In this document: positions 1 through 5,564 of the stretch, piece after piece
How the letters are laid out: each line of letters starts with the position of its first letter
How positions within the stretch are numbered: the first letter of the stretch is position 1
Assembly: GCA_009177205.1 (NCBI GenBank)
Contig: WFMC01000210.1
Location: forward strand, 1 to 5,564
Direction: 5' to 3'
Source: Bacteroidales bacterium
GTDB lineage: Bacteria; Bacteroidota; Bacteroidia; Bacteroidales; Muribaculaceae
DNA length: 5,564 nt
Translations under genes and position numbers: made by a program
The notes under the pieces: model-generated
Told to the model about the DNA's origin: nothing
Database searches by the model: none
The model's input: the letters and a program-made list of their open reading frames with translations, nothing else

Positions 1-1
1 C

Positions 2-1957
2 ATCAAAAAAACTCGCGGGGGAGACTCTTCAACCGAACCCACTGATAGTGTAAAGAAAAAGAAACAAGGCTCGGCATGGTATCTTTCAACCCCACTTGGA
101 AATCATAACAAATCGAATATAGACACTCTTCTTTATAATTATCAACGAAGGTTTATCCCTTCCTTTACATCAGATGCTTACGCCACAACAGGGACTCTTG
201 ATGCCGAAGGAATTAACATGATTTATTTCCAAAGACCGGCAATGGCATCAACTTTCTTTTTTGACGATGCTCTCTCCTTTACACTCCCTTCTTTGAAAAC
301 ATTCAAGTTCTATAATGTCTATGTTCCGATGACACTATTGTCCTATAATTTCGGAGGAAGCAAACAGAATCACGCCGATCGCCTGAATGCGATTTTTGCA
401 GGAAATGTTAATAAAAATATCGGAATCGGGGCATTCTTAGATTATAATTATGCCAAGGGTGCGTATAATTATCAAGCTGTAAAAGATTTTAATTTCGGCT
501 TCAATGTATATCTCAATACACATCGCTATGATATGCAAGCGATGTATTATCACTATAATACGGTGAATCAAGAGAATGGAGGTATTGAGGATGATTTATA
601 TATTACCGACCCGGCGGAAGTGCAGGGAGGCATAACAAAAGTTGAAGCCAAATCAATTCCAACCAATTTGACAACAGCCCAAACACGCCTTCGCGGCGAC
701 AGACTCTTCACCACCCATGCTCTAAAACTCGGATATTGGCGCGAAGAGGAAGTGAACGATACGACCGTCAGAGACATCTATGTGCCTGTGACAAAGATTA
801 TTTATTCTTTGGATTATGAGGGTCATAAGCACAAATTTAATAATCGTGACAGAGAGGAAGCAGAAAAATTCTGGAAAAACACTTATCTGAATCCTTATCA
901 AACGGAAGACAGCACGGAATACTGGACTGTTACAAACTCCATCGGCGTTCAACTCCTTGAGGGATTCAGAAAATGGGCAAAATTCGGCATTGAGGCATAC
1001 GCTTCTCTGCAGACTCGCAGAATAACTCAAACCACTTACAAAAGCAACCTCAATTTGTCGGAAGAGGAGAAAGCTATGTTGACTCCATTGCCTGAAGGGT
1101 TTAATTGCACACCGAGAATAACACAAAACAGATTATTTGTCGGTGGCAGTATCTCTAAGCGTCAAGGCACGGCGATAACTTATCTTGCTGCTGCGAGATT
1201 CGGATTGACAGGAGGAGTAGCCGGTGATGTTGATGTCAACGGAGAGGCTTCTTCTCGGTTTAAATTATTTGGAGATACGGTGGAGGTTTCTGCCCACGGA
1301 GGATTTCACAATACGTCAAATTCATATCTGCTGAGTCATTATATATCCAATCACTTTGCATGGAATCAAAATTTAAGCAAGACTATTCTCTATGATGTGG
1401 GAGGAAAGTTAATGATCCCCTGGACAAAAACAGAAATATCGGCTGATTTTCGGAATTTGAAGAATTATGTTTATTTTAATTCGGAGGGAATTCCAACCCA
1501 GCATTTCCCTAATATACAAGTCTTTGCCATACGCTTAAATCAGAAGTTGAAATTCGGAATATGGAATTGGAATAATACCGTCACCTACCAAGTCTCTTCG
1601 GATAAGAGTGTATTGCCATTGCCGGCACTGTCTGTATATTCCAATATGTTTATAAACTTCACGGCATTTAAGGTTTTGAATGTGAATTTGGGCATAGATT
1701 GTGATTATTACACAAGATATTATGGATATGCTTATCAGCCGGCTACAATGAGTTTTTATACACAGCATAAAAAAGAAGTAGGCAATTACGCTTTTTGTAA
1801 TGCCTACATCTCTGCAAAGTTATATAAAGTTCGTTTTTATGTCTTATGGAGTCATGTGAATCAAGGACTCTTTAAGAGCAATTATTTCTCTATACCGGAT
1901 TATCCGTTGAATCCGCGTTGCCTTCAATTCGGACTTTGCGTAGATTTCGCCAACTAA
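2..1957 (+). CDS. Putative outer-membrane porin (Porin_10 family), 5'-truncated by the window edge
   Basis: The reading frame is open from base 2 to a TAA at 1955-1957, giving 651 visible residues; the first internal ATG (218) is not the true start, because family-like sequence (for example YNYQRRF, about residues 49-55) is coded before it. The signal peptide and extreme N-terminus are missing. Recognised as the Bacteroidetes putative-porin family from the pattern of an N-terminal region with YNFGG (residues about 115-119), then NKNIGIGAFLDYNYAKGAYN (a GxxxDYxYxxGxY signature), then ENGGIEDDLYIT. The rest is alternating aromatic/polar beta-strand sequence expected of a large outer-membrane beta-barrel, ending in a short strand near LQFGLCVDFAN. 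Presumed role is passive transport across the outer membrane; the substrate is unknown. It stands alone on the plus strand and converges on the DUF4301 gene. Family assignment is confident; function is inferred from the family name only. Confidence 0.85.
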   Translation: MKKTRGGDSSTEPTDSVKKKKQGSAWYLSTPLGNHNKSNIDTLLYNYQRRFIPSFTSDAYATTGTLDAEGINMIYFQRPAMASTFFFDDALSFTLPSLKTFKFYNVYVPMTLLSYNFGGSKQNHADRLNAIFAGNVNKNIGIGAFLDYNYAKGAYNYQAVKDFNFGFNVYLNTHRYDMQAMYYHYNTVNQENGGIEDDLYITDPAEVQGGITKVEAKSIPTNLTTAQTRLRGDRLFTTHALKLGYWREEEVNDTTVRDIYVPVTKIIYSLDYEGHKHKFNNRDREEAEKFWKNTYLNPYQTEDSTEYWTVTNSIGVQLLEGFRKWAKFGIEAYASLQTRRITQTTYKSNLNLSEEEKAMLTPLPEGFNCTPRITQNRLFVGGSISKRQGTAITYLAAARFGLTGGVAGDVDVNGEASSRFKLFGDTVEVSAHGGFHNTSNSYLLSHYISNHFAWNQNLSKTILYDVGGKLMIPWTKTEISADFRNLKNYVYFNSEGIPTQHFPNIQVFAIRLNQKLKFGIWNWNNTVTYQVSSDKSVLPLPALSVYSNMFINFTAFKVLNVNLGIDCDYYTRYYGYAYQPATMSFYTQHKKEVGNYAFCNAYISAKLYKVRFYVLWSHVNQGLFKSNYFSIPDYPLNPRCLQFGLCVDFAN

Positions 1958-2034
1958 ACAATGGAATTTTTGAACATTGAACGCTAAGTCAGATTACATA
2001 CACGTTGCAATTCCAAAGACCAAAGAGCAGATTA
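1958..2034. other. Convergent intergenic gap with no clear terminator
   Basis: These 77 bases separate the ends of the porin (+) and DUF4301 (-) genes. I see no GC-rich hairpin followed by a T-run on either strand. The only symmetry is a 7-base inverted repeat, TGGAATT at 1962-1968 against AATTCCA at 2009-2015, with a 40-base spacer, which is too weak to call a terminator. Confidence 0.5.
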
Positions 2035-3555
2035 CTATTGGTGCGCCGGACGGAGGAGGTCATTGACAGTCTTGACGGGATTGAAAGTCTCAGCAGGAAC
2101 CTCTACGAAAATTGTATTCCAATCTGACATTGCACCGTTCCACAATCCGGGCAATTCCAATGCTTTAATCTCCACCCCTTCACGACTCTTTTCAGATATG
2201 AAGCCTGTGGAAACATCTACAAAATCCCGCAAATTAAATTTGTCCCCTTTATAATCCTTTATCGCCACTACCAAGTCTACGGGATTAAAGTGTGTAGCCT
2301 CTTTAAGCATCTTCATCGCCTTTTTATCTTTGGGGTCAATCTGTGAAGATTCGAGGATTTGAGGGCTGACAGTACCATCTGCATTATAACAAAGGAAAGG
2401 ACCACCACCGGGTTCACCTTCATTCTTCACCATTCCGCAAACGCGCATCGGACGATTGAGCTTGGAGAAAATATAATGAGCCTGTTCTTCAGGAGTCATT
2501 TTATCCGCTTCATCATGGGTGATGCAAAGAATTTTTCTCAGGAATGATAACATTTCCATGCGTTCTTCCTCGGAAGGCACGCCTGCCTTAAGGCGTTTGC
2601 AATATTGGTCGGCTTTTATTTTAGCACCAACAAGAATACCACCGATTATCTTCTTATAAAGAATAGTTGATTCCCGAAGCGAATCGGGCACAACATTATC
2701 AATATTCTTAATAAAAATTACGTCTGCATTGAGGTCGTTAAGATTCTCTATGAGCGCACCATGTCCACCCGGACGGAAGAATAGTTTGCCGTTTTCGCGA
2801 TATGGCTCTCCACTCGGGGTGCCGGCAATAGTGTCGGTGGAGGGCTTCTGAACACTTAGAGAAATGTTAAGTTTAATGCCATATTGATGTTCCATGAAAG
2901 CCTTGACTTCTTCAATTTTTGCATTAACCAAAGGAAGGTGTTCTTCGCTTACAGTGAAATGTAAATTCACAGTCTTGTCTTTTCCGAGAGCATACTGGGC
3001 GCCTTCCGCGATATGTTCTTCAAGAGGGGTGCGCGAAGTGCCCGGAACTTTATGAAACATCAGCAATGCTTTTGGCAGATGTCCGTAACCGAGACCGGGG
3101 ACATTCAAAAGAATATTGACAATATCTTTATACCGTTTCTCTTTTATAAGAGTATGGATACTTCTGTCAAAGAGGTTAAGAGCTTCTCTATTCAGTCGAT
3201 GGAAGAAGGCGAAATCTTCAATATCTTCAAAGAAATTCTTTACGAAATCATTATCCGGAGTTTCACTCTTTCCATTAAGAAATGCAAAAAGGTCTTTAAA
3301 CATACGGGATGCAGCACCGGAAGCCGGCACCATTTTCTTTATCGAAGCACCCGATTTAAGGTATTTTTCCCAAATGTCAATACTTTGTTGTTCAAGTTCA
3401 GGAGATGGTTTTGCAATGCCGTTTCCCACGGTAGCCGGGGCTTGGATTTTCAGATAGGGAAATCCATCGGCAATCATTTTGAGTTGAAGAGTGAGTGTAT
3501 CTTCGGAAATACCTTTTTCTTTCAGAAATTGGCGGTCAGAATCATTTAGCATCAT
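2035..3555 (-). CDS. DUF4301 family protein, possible nucleotidyltransferase-fold enzyme
   Basis: This 506-residue protein is full length for the Bacteroidetes DUF4301 family. Diagnostic segments are MVPASGAASRMFK (75-87), HIAEGAQYALG (181-191), QKPSTDTIAG (236-245), FRPGGHGALIENL (260-272), FIKNIDNVVPD (281-291) and a C-terminal ELPGLWNGAM...FNPVKTVNDLLRP block (467-503). It has no signal peptide and is presumably cytoplasmic. The family has no established function that I know. The glycine-rich loop with a following Arg, the PGGHG segment and the hydrophobic-N-x-DN segment resemble in kind and order the nucleotide-binding loop, PPGHG and NxDN motifs of UDP-sugar pyrophosphorylases; this is inference. 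Start: tandem ATG ATG at 3555-3550 with A/T-rich DNA upstream and no Shine-Dalgarno. It lies 52 bases behind the lipoprotein gene on the same strand, so co-transcription is possible; I see no good promoter in the gap. Stop is TAG. Confidence 0.88.
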   Translation of the reverse strand: MMLNDSDRQFLKEKGISEDTLTLQLKMIADGFPYLKIQAPATVGNGIAKPSPELEQQSIDIWEKYLKSGASIKKMVPASGAASRMFKDLFAFLNGKSETPDNDFVKNFFEDIEDFAFFHRLNREALNLFDRSIHTLIKEKRYKDIVNILLNVPGLGYGHLPKALLMFHKVPGTSRTPLEEHIAEGAQYALGKDKTVNLHFTVSEEHLPLVNAKIEEVKAFMEHQYGIKLNISLSVQKPSTDTIAGTPSGEPYRENGKLFFRPGGHGALIENLNDLNADVIFIKNIDNVVPDSLRESTILYKKIIGGILVGAKIKADQYCKRLKAGVPSEEERMEMLSFLRKILCITHDEADKMTPEEQAHYIFSKLNRPMRVCGMVKNEGEPGGGPFLCYNADGTVSPQILESSQIDPKDKKAMKMLKEATHFNPVDLVVAIKDYKGDKFNLRDFVDVSTGFISEKSREGVEIKALELPGLWNGAMSDWNTIFVEVPAETFNPVKTVNDLLRPAHQ

Positions 3556-3607
3556 AATAAAAAAGGTTTGTAGGGTGGATATAGAAATATTTTATCTCTA
3601 TAACAAA

Positions 3608-4354
3608 TTATTTTGATTCATTTCCTTTCGAAGCTTTCTCTTTTTCGCTGTCCAGGGTTAATTTTAAGATCTGTAGTTTTCTGCTCGAGATGAGTAAGGA
3701 GTTTTCGAGGTTATGAATCTCAGCTTGGTTTGAACATAAGCTGTATGTTTCAGAAATCCAATTAATCTGATTTTGTGAGAGAATTATAGATTGAGCAACA
3801 TTTCCATTCTGGAGATATTCTAACTTTACCTTATTAGCGGCATTTTCTGCTACGAGCATTGCCAAGGAGTCTGTCTTCGATCCCGAGAAGGCAACCGTAG
3901 TAAGATTTCCGGCAGTGTAATTGAGAGCCTGGTCGGCGGGTACGATTTGACTTTCGGCAGAATTTTGACCTGATGAGATCCGGATTGCATTAAATCTTTT
4001 TCCTGTGAGGGCTGCCACAATTTCCATACCTTCATTTTTCAGCACTCGAGCAGCAATGCCGGTGGAATTAAGGGGATATGATGCTCTGAATGCTTTCAAA
4101 ATATAATAGGGCTCCACTTCGCGCGGATTGTTAATAATCATGAAGTTTTGCAATCTGTCTTCTACTTCTTCACGAAGTTGGTCAAGATTCAAAGAATCTT
4201 GAGTTCGAGTTTTTTCAATGATTGAAATGGTGTCAGCAAGAGAGGTGATCCATTCTTGTCGGTCTTCACGCGCTTTGGAGTCGTCATATCCTTTGCAGGC
4301 GGTTAATGCAATCCCCAATATTGCAAGTGATGAAAGTAAAGTTATTGTCTTCAT
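3608..4354 (-). CDS. Lipoprotein of unknown function
   Basis: This 248-residue protein begins with a lipoprotein signal peptide: MKT, a hydrophobic stretch and the lipobox LTAC, with Cys20 as the predicted lipidated residue. An in-frame ATG exists at 4414, but it would put 20 unrelated residues before the signal peptide and would enclose the promoter match at 4380-4387, so 4354 is chosen. After Cys20 comes KGYDD, whose acidic residues recall the Bacteroidetes lipoprotein export signal and hint at surface exposure (inference). Residues about 22-75 and 205-240 are charged, heptad-like and probably coiled coil or long helix; the middle (80-200) is mixed alpha/beta with no motif I recognise. No enzyme signature is visible. 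It lies 86 bases after the Rel fragment and 52 bases before DUF4301 on the same strand, but seems to have its own promoter. No Shine-Dalgarno. The family is unrecognised; only the lipoprotein call is firm. Confidence 0.8.
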   Translation of the reverse strand: MKTITLLSSLAILGIALTACKGYDDSKAREDRQEWITSLADTISIIEKTRTQDSLNLDQLREEVEDRLQNFMIINNPREVEPYYILKAFRASYPLNSTGIAARVLKNEGMEIVAALTGKRFNAIRISSGQNSAESQIVPADQALNYTAGNLTTVAFSGSKTDSLAMLVAENAANKVKLEYLQNGNVAQSIILSQNQINWISETYSLCSNQAEIHNLENSLLISSRKLQILKLTLDSEKEKASKGNESK

Positions 4355-4379
4355 GGTGATTAAAAAAAATTCTTCTTTA

Positions 4380-4387
4380 CAAATATA
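4380..4387 (-). promoter_or_regulatory. Bacteroidetes-type -7 promoter element (TATATTTG)
   Basis: The minus strand reads TATATTTG, a perfect match to the known Bacteroidetes sigma-ABfr -7 consensus TAnnTTTG, placed so that a start site about 7 bases downstream gives a leader of roughly 20 bases before the lipoprotein ATG at 4354. The -33 partner is less clear: TTG at 4414-4412 is 24 bases away, somewhat too far, while GTGTGG at 4410-4405 is better placed but poorer in sequence. Confidence 0.5.
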
Positions 4388-4440
4388 TTCAAATTTTGAA
4401 AAATCCACACTCAAAATAAAAGAATTCTGTAAAATATAGC

Positions 4441-5094
4441 TTATACTCTGTTCACATCTTTCACTCCTTTGACAGTGCGAATCTTTTTTATAAGGTTATT
4501 CAGTTGACCCACATCTGTCACGCCGACTGTCAAAAATCCCTGGAACATTCCGTCATGAGTATCAATGGAGACATTTCTCAAATTGACATTTAATTCTTTG
4601 GCAATGATAGAAGTGATGTTTGCAAGAATTCCCAAATCATCATTTCCTATAATTCGTAGGTTTGCTGCTAAAGAATCACCTGTTTTACCACTCCATTCTA
4701 CAGGAATTACACGATAGGGATAACGGGAACGGATGTTATGGGCATTAGGACAATCGGCTTTATGGATTTTCACCGTACCTTCAGAAGAAATAAATCCAAA
4801 TACTTCATCTCCGTAGATAGGATTGCAGCATTTTGCAAATTTATAACTCAATCCCGAGATTGATTTGCCTCCGATAACCAAGACATCCTTTTTGTTTTTG
4901 GCATTATCATCCTCTTCAGAATGAAGTTGAAATTCTCCGGCAGAGATATGTGTGGAGTCCTGCTCTCTCTCCAATTCCTCGACATATTGCTGCAGAAATT
5001 TCCCGACATCCAATTTTTCGGCTGCCAAATCAGAAAAAAACTCATTGGCAAATTTATACCCCGCTCTTTTTATCAATTTCATTAAAATGTTCAA
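4441..5094 (-). CDS. RelA/SpoT-type (p)ppGpp synthetase/hydrolase, C-terminal fragment lacking catalytic domains
   Basis: The 217 residues match only the C-terminal regulatory part of long RSH enzymes, which are usually about 730-750 residues. Residues 1-45 resemble the helical region after the TGS domain (LIKRAGYKFANEFF). Residues 82-115 are the conserved-cysteine/zinc-finger domain (KCCNPIYGDEVFGF, Cys89-Cys90, His111, Cys115), and residues about 142-217 are the ACT domain (NDDLGILANITSIIAKELNV). The HD hydrolase, synthetase and TGS domains are absent. The frame is closed by a TAA at 5107-5109, so nothing upstream can supply them. The TTG start at 5094 is merely the first possible start codon; ATG at 5082 is an alternative, and neither has a ribosome binding site. 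Its first 41 bases overlap the EF-hand gene in another frame. On its own it could not make or degrade (p)ppGpp. Best read as one side of a misassembly or rearrangement, or a pseudogene; family identity is firm. Confidence 0.85.
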   Translation of the reverse strand: MNILMKLIKRAGYKFANEFFSDLAAEKLDVGKFLQQYVEELEREQDSTHISAGEFQLHSEEDDNAKNKKDVLVIGGKSISGLSYKFAKCCNPIYGDEVFGFISSEGTVKIHKADCPNAHNIRSRYPYRVIPVEWSGKTGDSLAANLRIIGNDDLGILANITSIIAKELNVNLRNVSIDTHDGMFQGFLTVGVTDVGQLNNLIKKIRTVKGVKDVNRV

Positions 5095-5106
5095 GTACAG
5101 TCTGAG
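5054..5106 (-). other. Probable chimeric or recombination junction between EF-hand gene and RSH gene
   Basis: EF-hand homology ends at about FNEID (bases about 5085-5068) and RSH homology begins at about LMKLIKRAG (from about 5085 downward), so the two unrelated genes meet in the same A-rich segment, in which the minus strand reads GAAATTGATAAAAAG. Both proteins read plausibly through this segment in different frames (+1 relative to each other), as expected if a short sequence shared by both parents was the crossover or assembly overlap. Exact breakpoint and length of shared sequence cannot be set without the parental sequences. Confidence 0.6.
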
Positions 5107-5437
5107 TTAAAGAAGAACTCATACCTGTTGCCCCGGCTAAAGTCATAATCTGTTCGCGAGTCATACCTTGAGCCGCCATTTGTCCCATAAGATTCTGAAT
5201 TTCTTCTGCAGAAATCACCCCGTCTCGGTCAGAGTCTATGTTATTAAAATTATTAGTCATATAAGAAGCAAAAGTCGCTCCATAAGCGGTATTTGTTATA
5301 TTAGTATTGGTTAATGCTTTATTTAGGTTTTCTAAAGTAATACCATCAGCATATTGACCCGATAACTGCGCAAAAGCGTTTGTAAAACCTGCATTTACAC
5401 CTGTGAACATTGATGTTCCGTCTAGTCGTTTACTCAT
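5054..5437 (-). CDS. Small EF-hand calcium-binding protein, apparently truncated in its second EF-hand
   Basis: The 127-residue product has one canonical 12-residue EF-hand loop, DSDRDGVISAEE at residues 68-79, with Asp at positions 1, 3 and 5, Gly at 6 and Glu at 12. A second helix-loop begins with HFNEID (117-122), the usual lead into another EF loop, but continues as KKSGV and stops; expected acidic residues at loop positions 3 and 5 are missing. The N-terminal 60 residues are Asn/Thr/Ala-rich with no signal peptide or membrane segment. Calcium binding is inferred from the loop; the biological role is unknown. Start at 5437 is fixed by AAGGAG with 7-base spacing. That signal is foreign to Bacteroidetes genes and to the neighbours here, so the gene probably comes from a different lineage. 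A faint resemblance to gut Gastranaerophilales (Melainabacteria) EF-hand proteins is a guess from memory. The 3' end runs into the Rel fragment. Confidence 0.7.
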   Translation of the reverse strand: MSKRLDGTSMFTGVNAGFTNAFAQLSGQYADGITLENLNKALTNTNITNTAYGATFASYMTNNFNNIDSDRDGVISAEEIQNLMGQMAAQGMTREQIMTLAGATGMSSSLTQTVLEHFNEIDKKSGV

Positions 5438-5444
5438 AGTATAT

Positions 5445-5450
5445 CTCCTT
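5445..5450 (-). promoter_or_regulatory. Strong Shine-Dalgarno AAGGAG of the EF-hand gene
   Basis: The minus strand reads AAGGAG followed by 7 bases (ATATACT) and then ATG at 5437. This is a near-ideal Shine-Dalgarno and decides the start. Neither the lipoprotein nor the DUF4301 gene has anything similar upstream. Confidence 0.75.
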
Positions 5451-5466
5451 GTGATTATAGTTGTAT

Positions 5467-5494
5467 ATCATAATATTAATAACGTTTTCCAAAA
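5467..5494 (-). promoter_or_regulatory. Weak sigma70-like promoter candidate for the EF-hand gene
   Basis: The minus strand has TATGAT at 5472-5467, one mismatch from TATAAT, about 30 bases before the ATG. The possible -35 hexamers are poor: TTGGAA at 5492-5487 leaves only a 14-base spacer and TTTTGG at 5494-5489 leaves 16. A perfect TATAAT at 5459-5454 is too close to the Shine-Dalgarno to give a usual leader. The tract is A/T-rich, so chance matches are likely. Confidence 0.25.
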
Positions 5495-5523
5495 AATCAA
5501 ACCTATATATGGAGGAGATTTTT

Positions 5524-5564
5524 CACCCCACCCCAGCCCTCCCCATCCGGGGAGGGAGCCCCAC
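5524..5564. repeat. C/G-rich palindromic intergenic element at window end
   Basis: CCCTCCCC (5537-5544), loop ATCC, GGGGAGGG (5549-5556) forms a perfect 8-base-pair stem. It is preceded by CCCC runs at 5526-5529 and 5531-5534 and followed by AGCCCCAC. The composition breaks sharply from the A/T-rich DNA next to it. The form resembles the CCCTCCCC/GGGGAGGG palindromes dispersed in intergenic DNA of many bacteria, but only one copy is in the window, so repeat status is inferred. There is no T-run after the stem, so a classical intrinsic terminator is not supported. It may be cut by the window edge. Confidence 0.5.

Noticed and set aside
722..1126. A 134-codon minus-strand reading frame inside the porin gene
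   Set aside because: It is wholly antisense to a well-supported porin and is Cys/Ser/Phe-rich with no recognisable motif, typical of a shadow frame.
1962..2015. Inverted repeat TGGAATT/AATTCCA as a bidirectional terminator
   Set aside because: The arms are only 7 A/T-rich base pairs with a 40-base loop and no T-run follows.
3013..3549. A 178-codon plus-strand reading frame opposite the DUF4301 gene
   Set aside because: It is antisense to a strongly conserved coding region, has no family-like features, and its composition is what the complement of that gene would give.
4355..4414. Longer lipoprotein start at 4414
   Set aside because: It would bury the signal peptide 20 residues inside the protein and place the promoter match within coding sequence.
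5054..5094. Programmed frameshift making an EF-hand/RSH fusion protein
   Set aside because: Moving from the EF-hand frame to the RSH frame needs a +1 shift; the five-A run is not a recognised +1 site, the -1 type heptamer A AAA AAG is not present in register, and the EF-hand loop would still be incomplete.
5537..5556. GC-rich hairpin as an intrinsic terminator
   Set aside because: There is a strong stem but no U-tract on either strand directly after it, and the visible flanks fit a dispersed palindromic element better.

Overview
The window looks like an accessory-free stretch of a gut-type Bacteroidales genome (Muribaculaceae-like is my best guess, by inference), probably a metagenomic contig. 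Three observations support this: a Porin_10-type outer-membrane protein, a DUF4301 protein (both families typical of Bacteroidetes), and a Bacteroidetes-style promoter (TATATTTG) ahead of a lipoprotein gene. The genes with a visible 5' end in this part have no Shine-Dalgarno sequence, as expected for the phylum.

Layout. Positions 2-1957 (+) hold a putative porin whose 5' end lies outside the window. A 77-base convergent gap follows. On the minus strand, in transcription order from the right, are a small EF-hand protein (5437-5054), a C-terminal fragment of a RelA/SpoT-type (p)ppGpp synthetase/hydrolase (5094-4441), a lipoprotein of unknown function (4354-3608) and a DUF4301 protein (3555-2035). 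The last 127 bases (5438-5564) are non-coding and end in a C/G-rich palindrome.

The main anomaly is at about 5054-5106. The Rel-like gene begins abruptly after its catalytic and TGS parts should already have been read. In their place is an EF-hand gene that itself stops inside its second calcium-binding loop. Both homologies end within the same roughly 25 bases, and the EF-hand gene, unlike all its neighbours, has a perfect AAGGAG ribosome binding site. The simplest reading is that two unrelated genomes or loci were joined here, either by assembly error at a short shared A-rich sequence or by real illegitimate recombination. I do not see evidence for a new multi-gene system.

The other point of interest is that the DUF4301 protein carries motifs resembling those of UDP-sugar pyrophosphorylases, suggesting a nucleotidyltransferase fold. 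The genes do not form an obvious pathway. The lipoprotein has its own promoter, and DUF4301 may be co-transcribed behind it (52-base gap).
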